Source: Brucellaceae bacterium (GTDB lineage Bacteria > Pseudomonadota > Alphaproteobacteria > Rhizobiales > Rhizobiaceae). From it: 64,000 bases of DNA. This document shows positions 55,029 to 62,060 of this stretch, one piece after another. A program made the position numbers and the translations under genes. The stretch is taken from the NCBI GenBank assembly GCA_020637755.1, contig JACKJW010000013.1:1-64000 (forward strand). The letters are read 5' to 3'. Numbering within the stretch: position 1 is the stretch's first letter; every line of letters begins with the position of its first letter. The notes under the pieces are model-generated. The model saw only the letters and a program-made list of their open reading frames with translations. It did no database searches and was not told the DNA's origin.

Positions 55029-56294
55029 TCAGGCGCTGTAACGCCTGAAGACCAGCGAAGCATTGGTGCCGCCGAATCCGAAGGAGTTCGACAGCGCGAC
55101 ATTGATCTCGCGTTCGCGCGCCTTGTGCGGCACAAGGTCGATGGCCGTTTCGACGGAGGGATTGTCGAGGTTGATCGTCGGCGGGGCGATGTTGTCGCGG
55201 ATGGCCAGCAGCGAGAAAATCGCTTCGGCTGCACCGGCGGCCCCCAGCAGGTGGCCAATGGACGACTTGGTCGACGACATCGAAACCTTCGAGGCGGCAT
55301 TGCCGACCAGGCGTTCCACCGCGCCAAGCTCGATCGTATCGGCCATGGTCGAGGTGCCATGGGCATTGATGTAGTCGACGTCCGACGGGGTCAGCCCGGC
55401 GCGCTTCAAGGCATTGGTCATGCAGCGGAAGGCGCCGTCGCCGTCCTCCGCAGGTGCGGTAATGTGATAGGCGTCGCCCGTCAGGCCGTAGCCGATGACC
55501 TCGCCATAAATCTTCGCGCCGCGCGCCTTGGCGTGTTCCAGTTCCTCCAGCACGACCACACCGGCGCCCTCGCCCATGACGAAGCCGTCACGGTCGGCAT
55601 CATAGGGGCGCGAAGCGGTCTGCGGCGTGTCGTTGTACTTGGTCGAGAGCGCCTTGCAGGCGGCAAAGCCGGCCAGCGACAGGCGGCTGACGGCGGCCTC
55701 GGCACCACCAGCCACCATGACATCGGCATCGCCGAACATGATGAGGCGCGAGGCATCGCCGATGGCATGTGCGCCAGTCGAACAGGCGGTGACGACGGAA
55801 TGATTCGGACCCTTGTAGCCGTGGCGGATCGACACCTGGCCGGAGACAAGGTTGATGATGTTGCCGGGAATGAAGAAGGGGGTGATGCGGCGCGGCCCCT
55901 TCTCTTCCAGCACGAGCGTCTGCTCGGCAATGCCGGTGATGCCGCCGATGCCCGAACCGATCATGACGCCGGTGGCGCAACGGTCCTCGTGGGTTTCGGG
56001 CTTCCAGCCGGAATCGAGAATGGCTTCCTCGGCGGCAGCGATGCCGTAGAGGATGAAATCGCCGATCTTGCGCTGCTCCTTGGCTTCAAGCAGCAGGTCG
56101 GGATTGAAGGTGTTGTCCGATCCGTCGCCGCGCGGCACCACATGGGCGATCTTGCAGGCCAGATCATCGGCCTTGAACAGATCGTCGATGCGGCGCGCGG
56201 CCGACTTGCCGGCAAGTACCTGCTTCCACGTGTGTTCCGCCCCCATGCCGAAGGGCGAAAGCAGCCCGATACCAGTGACAACAACGCGTCTCAT
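55029..56294 (-). CDS. fabF: Beta-ketoacyl-ACP synthase II
   Basis: Condensing enzyme of fatty acid elongation (421 residues). The Cys-His-His triad is Cys171 (VVTACSTGAHA), His312 (INAHGTSTMADT) and His348 (STKSSIGHLLGAAGAAE). Full length and intact. It follows acpP after 83 bp that contain a TTCG-capped hairpin. Confidence 0.97.
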   Translation of the reverse strand: MRRVVVTGIGLLSPFGMGAEHTWKQVLAGKSAARRIDDLFKADDLACKIAHVVPRGDGSDNTFNPDLLLEAKEQRKIGDFILYGIAAAEEAILDSGWKPETHEDRCATGVMIGSGIGGITGIAEQTLVLEEKGPRRITPFFIPGNIINLVSGQVSIRHGYKGPNHSVVTACSTGAHAIGDASRLIMFGDADVMVAGGAEAAVSRLSLAGFAACKALSTKYNDTPQTASRPYDADRDGFVMGEGAGVVVLEELEHAKARGAKIYGEVIGYGLTGDAYHITAPAEDGDGAFRCMTNALKRAGLTPSDVDYINAHGTSTMADTIELGAVERLVGNAASKVSMSSTKSSIGHLLGAAGAAEAIFSLLAIRDNIAPPTINLDNPSVETAIDLVPHKAREREINVALSNSFGFGGTNASLVFRRYSA

Positions 56295-56350
56295 GAAGCG
56301 CCTCCGTCGAGTTCAGCAGATGTCGGGAGCAGAAGTGGCAGTCCGGGGAC

Positions 56351-56368
56351 CGGCGGCCGAAGCCGCCG
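56351..56368 (-). other. TTCG-capped stem-loop between acpP and fabF
   Basis: Read on the minus strand it is CGGCGGC-TTCG-GCCGCCG, a 7-base perfect stem with a very stable UUCG tetraloop, 10 bp after the acpP stop. No U-tract follows, so rather than a full terminator it may block 3' exonucleases or attenuate transcription into fabF, helping keep acpP mRNA more abundant. Confidence 0.5.
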
Positions 56369-56377
56369 ACCGGAAGA

Positions 56378-56614
56378 TCAGGCCGAAGCCTTCTCGATGA
56401 ACTTCACGGCGTCGCCGACCGTGAGGATCGTTTCGGCGGCATCATCGGGGATCTCGACGCCGAATTCCTCTTCAAAGGCCATGACCAGCTCGACGGTGTC
56501 CAGGCTGTCTGCGCCCAGGTCGTCGATGAAGGATGCGCCTTCGTTGACCTTGTCGGCATCCACACCCAGATGCTCAACAACGATTTTCTTAACGCGGTCT
56601 GCGATATCGCTCAT
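56378..56614 (-). CDS. acpP: Acyl carrier protein
   Basis: Acidic helical carrier of 78 residues. The phosphopantetheine attachment Ser37 lies in the invariant DSLDTVELVMAFEEEF. It carries growing acyl chains for FabD, FabG and FabF, all encoded here. An own promoter is likely upstream, because fabG lies 265 bp away. Confidence 0.98.
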   Translation of the reverse strand: MSDIADRVKKIVVEHLGVDADKVNEGASFIDDLGADSLDTVELVMAFEEEFGVEIPDDAAETILTVGDAVKFIEKASA

Positions 56615-56647
56615 GTCGGAACCCTCGACTTGGTTTAAAGTGAGCCT

Positions 56648-56676
56648 TCGTTAACGGCAGGTCTGCCGCTAATCAA
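56648..56676 (-). promoter_or_regulatory. Candidate acpP promoter with palindrome in the spacer
   Basis: On the minus strand: -35 TTGATT, 17-bp spacer, -10 TAACGA, about 34 bp before the acpP start codon. The spacer holds a perfect 6+2+6 palindrome CGGCAG-AC-CTGCCG (56655-56668), well placed to be an operator. Match to consensus is moderate at -10. Confidence 0.45.
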
Positions 56677-56832
56677 GTTGAAAGATGACGGAATTGGGGG
56701 TTTCCCCCGCTTCTTGCGCCTCCCCGGCTTCCGTCCGTTCTCCCGGTCCCCGCCGTTCGCCTGTTGCGTGACCGGCCGGAACCAAGCGCCGCATTAGCAT
56801 GAATGGCGAGTGGCGGCAAAGCGCAAAACGGC

Positions 56833-56855
56833 GCGGGAAGGATGCCGGTTCCCGC
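56833..56855 (-). terminator. Possible terminator after fabG
   Basis: Stem GCGGGAA / TTCCCGC with a 9-base loop, about 25 bp after the fabG stop, followed on the minus strand by GCCGTTTTGC. A modest candidate that would separate fabD-fabG from acpP. Confidence 0.35.
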
Positions 56856-56879
56856 ACCATGGTCGAAGCCTTGCCGGCC

Positions 56880-57617
56880 TCAGATCATCGCCATGCCGCC
56901 GTTGACGTGAATGGTCTGGCCGGTCACGTAGCCTGCACCGTCAGAGGCCAGCCAGGCGACGGCAGAGGCGATCTCTGCCCCCTTGCCCATGCGCTTCATG
57001 GGAATGGCGCCCATGATGGCGTCCTTCTGCTTGTCATTCAGCTTCTCGGTCATGTCGGACTCGATGAAGCCCGGCGCCACGCAATTGACGGTGACGTTGC
57101 GGCTGGCGATTTCCTGGCCGAGCGACTTGGAAAAGCCGATCATGCCGGCCTTGGCCGCGCAGTAGTTGGCCTGACCGGGATTGCCGGTGACGCCGACGAC
57201 CGAGGTGATGTTGATGATGCGGCCATGGCGGCGGCGCATCATCGGGTGGGTCAGTTCGCGGGTCAGGCGAAAGACGGAGGTGAGGTTCACTTCCAGCACG
57301 TCGTCCCAGTCCTTGTCGGACATGCGCACGAACAGGCCGTCGCGGGTGATGCCCGCATTGTTGACGAGGACGTCGACACCCTCCAGATCCGCTTCGGCCT
57401 TGGCGGCCAGCGCCTTCACGGCGTCCCGGTCGGACAGGTTGGCGGGCAGCAGCACCGTGCGCTCACCCAGATCGGCGGCCAGGGCCTCGAGCTTTTCCAC
57501 CCGTGTGCCATGCAGGCCGACGGTTGCGCCCAGCGCGTGAAGCTGGCGGGCAATCGCCTCGCCGATGCCGCCGGTGGCGCCGGTGACAAGGGCCTTGCGG
57601 CCGGTCAGGTCGATCAT
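56880..57617 (-). CDS. fabG: 3-oxoacyl-ACP reductase
   Basis: NADPH-dependent SDR (245 residues) reducing beta-ketoacyl-ACP. Cofactor motif TGATGGIG (12-19), NNAG at 86-89, catalytic Ser139, Tyr152 and Lys156 (NYCAAKAG). The C-terminal VTGQTIHVNGGMAMI is the FabG hallmark. Preceded by fabD with a 41-bp spacer. Confidence 0.97.
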   Translation of the reverse strand: MIDLTGRKALVTGATGGIGEAIARQLHALGATVGLHGTRVEKLEALAADLGERTVLLPANLSDRDAVKALAAKAEADLEGVDVLVNNAGITRDGLFVRMSDKDWDDVLEVNLTSVFRLTRELTHPMMRRRHGRIINITSVVGVTGNPGQANYCAAKAGMIGFSKSLGQEIASRNVTVNCVAPGFIESDMTEKLNDKQKDAIMGAIPMKRMGKGAEIASAVAWLASDGAGYVTGQTIHVNGGMAMI

Positions 57618-57658
57618 GGTTTGCTTCCTTTCTTCATACGGGCGCGGCGCCGGGCCGG

Positions 57659-58600
57659 TCAGGCCAGCGTCGCCAGGGCCGCGTCAATGTCGGCAGGCGT
57701 GTTGACGGCCACGCCGGAAATGGACTTGTCGATGCGCCGTGCCAGACCGGTCAGCACCTTGCCGGAGCCGATCTCCCAGGCGGTGGTGATGCCGTTGGCG
57801 GCGAACCATTCAACGGTTTCGCGCCAGCGCACCTGCCCGGTGACCTGCTCGACCAGGCGCTGGGCGATCTGTTCGGGGTCGGTCAGCGGCGTGACGGTGA
57901 CATTGGCGATGACAGGCACGACCGGCGCGTTTTTCTGCACGGTTGCCAGCGCCTCGCGCATGGCATCGGCGGCAGGCTGCATCAGGGCTGAATGGAAGGG
58001 AGCGGAGACGGGCAGCATGATGGCGCGCTTGGCACCCCTGTCCGAGGCCAGCGCTGCCGCCTTTTCCACCGCGCCCTTGGCACCGGAAATCACAATCTGG
58101 CCGCCGCCATTGTCATTGGCGATCTGCACGGGGCCATCCGCAGCCGCCGCTTCGCAGACCGAGGCGACATCGCCGTGCTCCAGGCCGATGATGGCGGCCA
58201 TGGCGCCCTCGCCCACCGGCACGGCGGCCTGCATGGCATTGCCGCGGATGCGCAGCAGGCGGGCTGTATCAGCCAGCGAGAACATGCCGGCGGCGCAAAG
58301 GGCGGAATATTCGCCGAGCGAATGGCCGGCGACGCAGGCCACCTTGTCCTTCAACGAAAGCCCGCGCGCCTCAAGCACCCGCATGACAGCCATCGAGACG
58401 GCCATGAGCGCGGGCTGGGCATTGGCGGTCAGGGTCAGCTTGTCTTCCGGGCCGTCCCACATGGTGGCGGAGAGTTTTTCGCCGAGCGCCTCATCCACCT
58501 CGTCGAAGACGGCGCGGGCCTCGGGAAAGGCATCGGCCAGATCCTTGCCCATGCCGACGGCCTGGCTGCCCTGTCCGGGAAAGGTGAAAGCGATCGACAT
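57659..58600 (-). CDS. fabD: Malonyl-CoA:ACP transacylase
   Basis: Loads malonate onto acyl carrier protein (313 residues). The nucleophile is Ser94 in GHSLGEYSA, the catalytic His203 is in PVSAPFHSALM, and FPGQGSQ opens the protein. First gene of the fabD-fabG unit. Confidence 0.97.
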   Translation of the reverse strand: MSIAFTFPGQGSQAVGMGKDLADAFPEARAVFDEVDEALGEKLSATMWDGPEDKLTLTANAQPALMAVSMAVMRVLEARGLSLKDKVACVAGHSLGEYSALCAAGMFSLADTARLLRIRGNAMQAAVPVGEGAMAAIIGLEHGDVASVCEAAAADGPVQIANDNGGGQIVISGAKGAVEKAAALASDRGAKRAIMLPVSAPFHSALMQPAADAMREALATVQKNAPVVPVIANVTVTPLTDPEQIAQRLVEQVTGQVRWRETVEWFAANGITTAWEIGSGKVLTGLARRIDKSISGVAVNTPADIDAALATLA

Positions 58601-58638
58601 GTGGCGTCCGTCCCTGTTCTCATTGCTGGTTTTCGACC

Positions 58639-58667
58639 TCGTTGCGCACAGAGCTGCCGAAAGTCAA
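58639..58667 (-). promoter_or_regulatory. Candidate fabD promoter
   Basis: Minus strand -35 TTGACT, 17-bp spacer, -10 CAACGA, ending about 39 bp before the fabD start. The -35 is strong, the -10 weak, but the arrangement resembles the acpP candidate (TTGATT-N17-TAACGA). Confidence 0.35.
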
Positions 58668-58814
58668 GATTTGCGGACGTTTCCGGCCCACGAAATATTT
58701 TACAACGGGCAGCCACGCGGGCGGCTTTCCGCCCGAATTCAGCCATGATCGGGCCCGAACGCTCGCCGCGCTCCGCTCCATTCCCGGTAGCGTTCCAGAA
58801 AGCATCCGAGCGCC

Positions 58815-59099
58815 ATGTCTTCGCGTTCCTACAGCCTGCCGCAGCAGGTTTCCCATTCCGGCTCCACGGTTCCGGTCACCCTGTCCATCATCCTTGGCGT
58901 CATCGCCGTCACCGTTTTCGTTGCAACGGAAGCCTTTGCCGCTGCCGCGGTGGGCGCGTGGGCGATTTCCGGCCTGTTCCACCTCGGCCAGACCATTGCG
59001 GTGGGCCTGTTGGCCGTGTTCGGGCTGGTTGCTGCCGCTGCCACGATCAAGACGGCCCTGCTGGCCTGGGCCGCCGAGCGTCACCCCGACAACAACTGA
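58815..59099 (+). CDS. Small two-helix membrane protein of unknown function
   Basis: A 94-residue protein beginning MSSRSYSLPQQVSHSGSTVP, with hydrophobic helices at about 20-52 and 57-86 and a hydrophilic C-terminus (AERHPDNN). No family recognised. It is divergent from fabD (214-bp spacer) and ends shortly before the rpsF promoter. Coding potential is supported by codon bias, Met start and the membrane pattern, but not by any known homologue. Confidence 0.6.
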   Translation: MSSRSYSLPQQVSHSGSTVPVTLSIILGVIAVTVFVATEAFAAAAVGAWAISGLFHLGQTIAVGLLAVFGLVAAAATIKTALLAWAAERHPDNN

Positions 59100-59114
59100 C
59101 GCACCGCGCAAGGG

Positions 59115-59142
59115 TTGCGCAGCGCACAAAAACCTGTATAAG
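59115..59142 (+). promoter_or_regulatory. Candidate rpsF operon promoter
   Basis: -35 TTGCGC, 16-bp spacer, -10 TATAAG preceded by TG one base upstream region (CTGTATAAG). It is the best -10 match in the window and lies about 200 bp before rpsF, implying a long leader. Confidence 0.5.
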
Positions 59143-59345
59143 CGCCCCGTTCTGCCGGTTTTGCCGGGGGTTGAACGGAGGGTTTTGCCTGCGGGCAGAT
59201 AGAAGACGGAATGTCTTCGTCCTCCCTTCCCGTCTCCGCTCTCGACCGCATCAGCGCCTTTCTTCCCCGGTTTGCCGGGTTTCTGGAAGTCGCAGAGGCT
59301 TAGCCGCAAGGCCGGTGCTGAACGCAACGAAGAAAGGCAAAGACA
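59143..59345 (+). promoter_or_regulatory. Long structured leader of the rpsF-rpsR mRNA
   Basis: About 200 nt between the promoter and rpsF without a gene. It contains several small hairpins: TGCC-TGCG-GGCA near 59187-59198, GAAGAC-GGAAT-GTCTTC at 59202-59218, and CCCGG-TTTG-CCGGG near 59267-59280. Leaders of rpsF in many bacteria bind the S6:S18 complex for autoregulation; I could not fit that motif with certainty. Confidence 0.4.
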
Positions 59346-59789
59346 ATGGCTCTTTACGAACATGTGTTCCTTGCCCGCCAGGACCTCTCGCAGCAGCAGG
59401 TCGACGGCCTTGTCGAACAGTACAAGGGTATCGTCGAAGCCGCTGGCGGCTCTGTCGGCAAGGTGGAAAACTGGGGACTGAAGTCCCTCGCCTACCGCAT
59501 CAACAAGAATCGCAAGGCCTACTACACGCTGATGAACATCGACGCCCCGTCGGCTGCCGTCAGCGAGATCGAGCGCCTGCAGCGCCTGTCGGAAGACGTG
59601 CTGCGCTACATGACGATCCGCGTCGATGAGCTTGAGGAAGGCCAGTCGGCCATGCTGACGCGCCGCGACGACCGTGGCCCGCGTGGTGACCGCGGCGAGC
59701 GTGGTGATCGCGGAGACCGTGGCGACCGCGGTGATCGCGGCCCGCGTGGTGACCGTGGCGATCGCGGCCCGCGCCGCGACTTCAACTAA
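59346..59789 (+). CDS. rpsF: 30S ribosomal protein S6 with collagen-like tail
   Basis: Small-subunit protein of 147 residues pairing with S18. Residues 1-105 are the normal S6 fold (MALYEHVFLARQDLS, ENWGLKSLAYRINKNRKAYY). The tail 111-143 is eleven perfect Gly-X-Y triplets (GPR, GDR, GER), basic and acidic in alternation, ending RRDFN. S6 tails vary among bacteria, but such a regular collagen-like repeat is unusual. Start has AAAGG context. rpsR follows after 11 bp. Confidence 0.96.
   Translation: MALYEHVFLARQDLSQQQVDGLVEQYKGIVEAAGGSVGKVENWGLKSLAYRINKNRKAYYTLMNIDAPSAAVSEIERLQRLSEDVLRYMTIRVDELEEGQSAMLTRRDDRGPRGDRGERGDRGDRGDRGDRGPRGDRGDRGPRRDFN
59676..59774 (+). repeat. Nine-base tandem repeat encoding Gly-X-Arg triplets in rpsF
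   Basis: Eleven degenerate 9-bp units of the form GGN-GAY-CGY encoding G-(D/P/E)-R. Codons vary between units (GGT/GGC, GAC/GAT, CGT/CGC), so it is not a recent perfect expansion but a maintained amino-acid repeat. Such repeats may still change unit number by slippage. Confidence 0.85.
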
Positions 59790-59800
59790 GGGGAAAGACA

Positions 59801-60049
59801 ATGGTCGACATTAACCAGATCCCGACCCGGCGTCCGTTCCACCGCCGCCGCAAGACCTGCCCGTTCTCCGGCGCCAACGCGCCCAAGATCGACTACAAGG
59901 ACATCAAGCTCCTGCAGCGCTACATTTCCGAGCGCGGCAAGATCGTGCCGTCCCGCATCACGGCTGTCAGCCAGAAGAAGCAGCGCGAGCTGGCCAAGGC
60001 CATCAAGCGTGCCCGCTTCCTGGGCCTGCTGCCCTACGTGGTGAAGTAA
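59801..60049 (+). CDS. rpsR: 30S ribosomal protein S18
   Basis: Primary 16S rRNA-binding protein of 82 residues that forms a dimer with S6. RRPFHRRRKTCPFSG at the N-terminus and the C-terminal LAKAIKRARFLGLLPYV are diagnostic. The single Cys of the CPFSG segment is retained. A GGGG-type ribosome binding site lies in the 11-bp spacer after rpsF. Confidence 0.98.
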   Translation: MVDINQIPTRRPFHRRRKTCPFSGANAPKIDYKDIKLLQRYISERGKIVPSRITAVSQKKQRELAKAIKRARFLGLLPYVVK

Positions 60050-60214
60050 GACTTCTGCCGCCGGTGCCCTGTCGGGTTCCGGCGACCTCTCCCTGCCTCG
60101 CGCGGTCGGCGCGCGTCCGCAGGCATCCGGGCAAACCCGGACATGAATATAACCGAGTTGGGCAAGGGCCTCCGCCTGAAACCCTAACTGCTTGAAGGCA
60201 GGACAGCGAAGCGC

Positions 60215-61171
60215 ATGAACCCGCAGATCCAGACGATCGCCACAGGCATAGCCGCCGGCTTCGCGACGGCCGCGCTGGCTGCTGCGCTGTCGAACGGCGC
60301 GGCGCTGTTTTTCGTTCTGGCCCCCCTTCCCGTCATGCTTGCCTCGCTCGGCTGGGGCGTCTCGGCCGGCACCGTCGCGGCCATGGTCGCCGTCGGCGCG
60401 GTGACGCTGGCCGTCAGCCCCAATTCCGGCATGCTGGTCGCGCTCACCATCGTGCTGCCCGCCACGCTCGCTGCCCAGATTGCCAATCTCGCCCGTCCCG
60501 CCGAGGAAGTCGGCGGGCCTTCCGGCAAGCTCGTCTGGTTCCCGCTGGCAGACATTGTTCTCTGGACCGCGATCATGCTCGGCATCGGCTTCATTCTGGC
60601 TGGCGTGCTGATCGGCTTCGGCCCGGAGTTTTCGGCGGGACTTGCTGCGGCCATGAAGGAAGCGATGACGCTGTCCGGGCAGGAGGCGAAAATCTCGCCG
60701 GAACAGATCGAATCCATCGCCCGCATGATGGCCGCCGTGCTGCCTGCCCTGATGCCCGGCACTTGGGTCATCATCATGATGGCGAATTTCTACCTTGCCC
60801 TCTCGATCCTGGCGCGCGCCGGCATGGCGAAGCGACCGCGTGACGACTGGCCGACGGCACTGCGCCTGCCGCGCGCCGGACTATACCTTTTTGGTGCGGC
60901 CCTTGCGGCCGCCTTCCTTCCGGGCGGACCTGGCCAGGCGGCCGCCGCGCTCGCCGGTGCGCTGGGTGCCGCCTTCATCATGGCCGGTTTCGCCACGCTG
61001 CATGCGCGCACGCGCGGCGCCGACTGGCGCGCTCCGGCACTCGGCCTTGCCTATGTGGCGACGGTCTTCTTCTCGCCAGTGCTTTTCCTTTTTCTGGTTG
61101 CAGGGCTTTTCGACACGCGCCGCCAGGCGGTGCTGTCGGATGCCCGCGGCCCGGACAAACCCAATTCCTGA
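60215..61171 (+). CDS. DUF2232 family membrane protein
   Basis: Polytopic membrane protein of 318 residues with about eight helices, located between rpsR and rplI as in many alphaproteobacteria. The N-terminus MNPQIQTIATGIAAGFATAALAAAL, the APLPVML segment and the C-terminal helices fit DUF2232/YybS-like proteins. Function unknown. The 165-bp spacer upstream has a TCCGGG-CAAA-CCCGGA hairpin (60126-60141) of unknown role. Confidence 0.85.
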   Translation: MNPQIQTIATGIAAGFATAALAAALSNGAALFFVLAPLPVMLASLGWGVSAGTVAAMVAVGAVTLAVSPNSGMLVALTIVLPATLAAQIANLARPAEEVGGPSGKLVWFPLADIVLWTAIMLGIGFILAGVLIGFGPEFSAGLAAAMKEAMTLSGQEAKISPEQIESIARMMAAVLPALMPGTWVIIMMANFYLALSILARAGMAKRPRDDWPTALRLPRAGLYLFGAALAAAFLPGGPGQAAAALAGALGAAFIMAGFATLHARTRGADWRAPALGLAYVATVFFSPVLFLFLVAGLFDTRRQAVLSDARGPDKPNS

Positions 61172-61197
61172 CATCCAAACCCTGAAAGGACACTCCA

Positions 61198-61797
61198 ATG
61201 GAAGTCATTCTTCTCGAACGCGTCGCCAAGCTCGGTCACATGGGCGAAGTGGTGAAGGTCAAGGACGGCTACGCCCGCAACTACCTGCTGCCGCTGGGCA
61301 AGGCGCTGCGCGCCAATTCGGCCAACAAGGCCCGCTTTGAAGCCGAGCGCGCCCAGCTTGAAGCCCGCAACAACGAGCGCAAGTCGGAAGCCTCGACGAT
61401 CGCTTCCGATCTCGACGGCAAGACCTTCGTGGTGGTGCGCGCTGCCGGTGAAACCGGCCAGCTCTACGGCTCGGTTGCCGCGCGCGACATTTCCGAACTG
61501 CTGAGCGCTGAAGGCTTCACGGTCGGCCGTTCGATGGTCTCGCTCAACACGCCGATCAAGTCCATCGGCCTGACCGATGTCGTCATCGCGCTCCACCCGG
61601 AAGTGGAAGTGACCGTGACGCTGAACGTTGCCCGTTCCGCCGACGAAGCCGAGCGTCAGGCCAAGGGTGAAGACCTCACCTCCGCCGAAGCCATCTATGG
61701 CGACGACATCAACGATGCCGCCCGTCCCGACGAATTCTTCACCGGCGACGAGGACGAATTCGAGGGCGAAGCCGCCGAGGGTACCGAAGAAGCCTGA
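61198..61797 (+). CDS. rplI: 50S ribosomal protein L9
   Basis: Large-subunit protein of 199 residues binding 23S rRNA. N-domain MEVILLERVAKLGHMGEVVKVKDGYARNYLLP, long helix (AEAR-rich 45-75), and C-domain (YGSVAARDISELLSAEGF). The last 45 residues form an acidic extension (DDINDAARPDEFFTGDEDEF) longer than E. coli L9 and common in rhizobia. Ends in a strong terminator. Confidence 0.97.
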   Translation: MEVILLERVAKLGHMGEVVKVKDGYARNYLLPLGKALRANSANKARFEAERAQLEARNNERKSEASTIASDLDGKTFVVVRAAGETGQLYGSVAARDISELLSAEGFTVGRSMVSLNTPIKSIGLTDVVIALHPEVEVTVTLNVARSADEAERQAKGEDLTSAEAIYGDDINDAARPDEFFTGDEDEFEGEAAEGTEEA

Positions 61798-61820
61798 CCG
61801 GTCCGCAATCGCTGAAACTG

Positions 61821-61850
61821 AAACGCCCGGCCCCCGTGCCGGGCGTTTTC
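61821..61850 (+). terminator. Intrinsic terminator after rplI
   Basis: Eleven-base stem AAACGCCCGGC / GCCGGGCGTTT with a 6-base loop and a TTTTC tail, 23 bp after the rplI stop. It ends the ribosomal protein operon before dnaB. Confidence 0.9.
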
Positions 61851-61909
61851 TCTATACTCGCCAAAAGCAGGCCAGCCGGCGGCGATTCGATGCCAGACCG
61901 CGTCAAGAA

Positions 61910-61964
61910 TTGAATCGGCGGCGCCCAACAAAGTTATCCCCAGAGTCGCCAAACCTGTGGGAAA
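61910..61964 (+). promoter_or_regulatory. Candidate dnaB promoter with DnaA-box-like sites
   Basis: -35 TTGAAT and -10 TTATCC with an 18-bp spacer, about 120 bp before dnaB. A DnaA-box-like 9-mer TTATCCCCA (61934-61942) overlaps the -10, and an inverted second one, TTTCCCACA on the minus strand (61956-61964), lies 13 bp further on. Each deviates by one or two bases from TTATNCACA. Confidence 0.4.
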
Positions 61965-62060
61965 CGGGCATGGCCCCGGCAACGTGAATGGGTGCGCTTT
62001 CATCGCCGGTCCTGCCAAGCTAGACCCAAGGCGGAAAAGTGGGGCGAAACGGACAGGACC

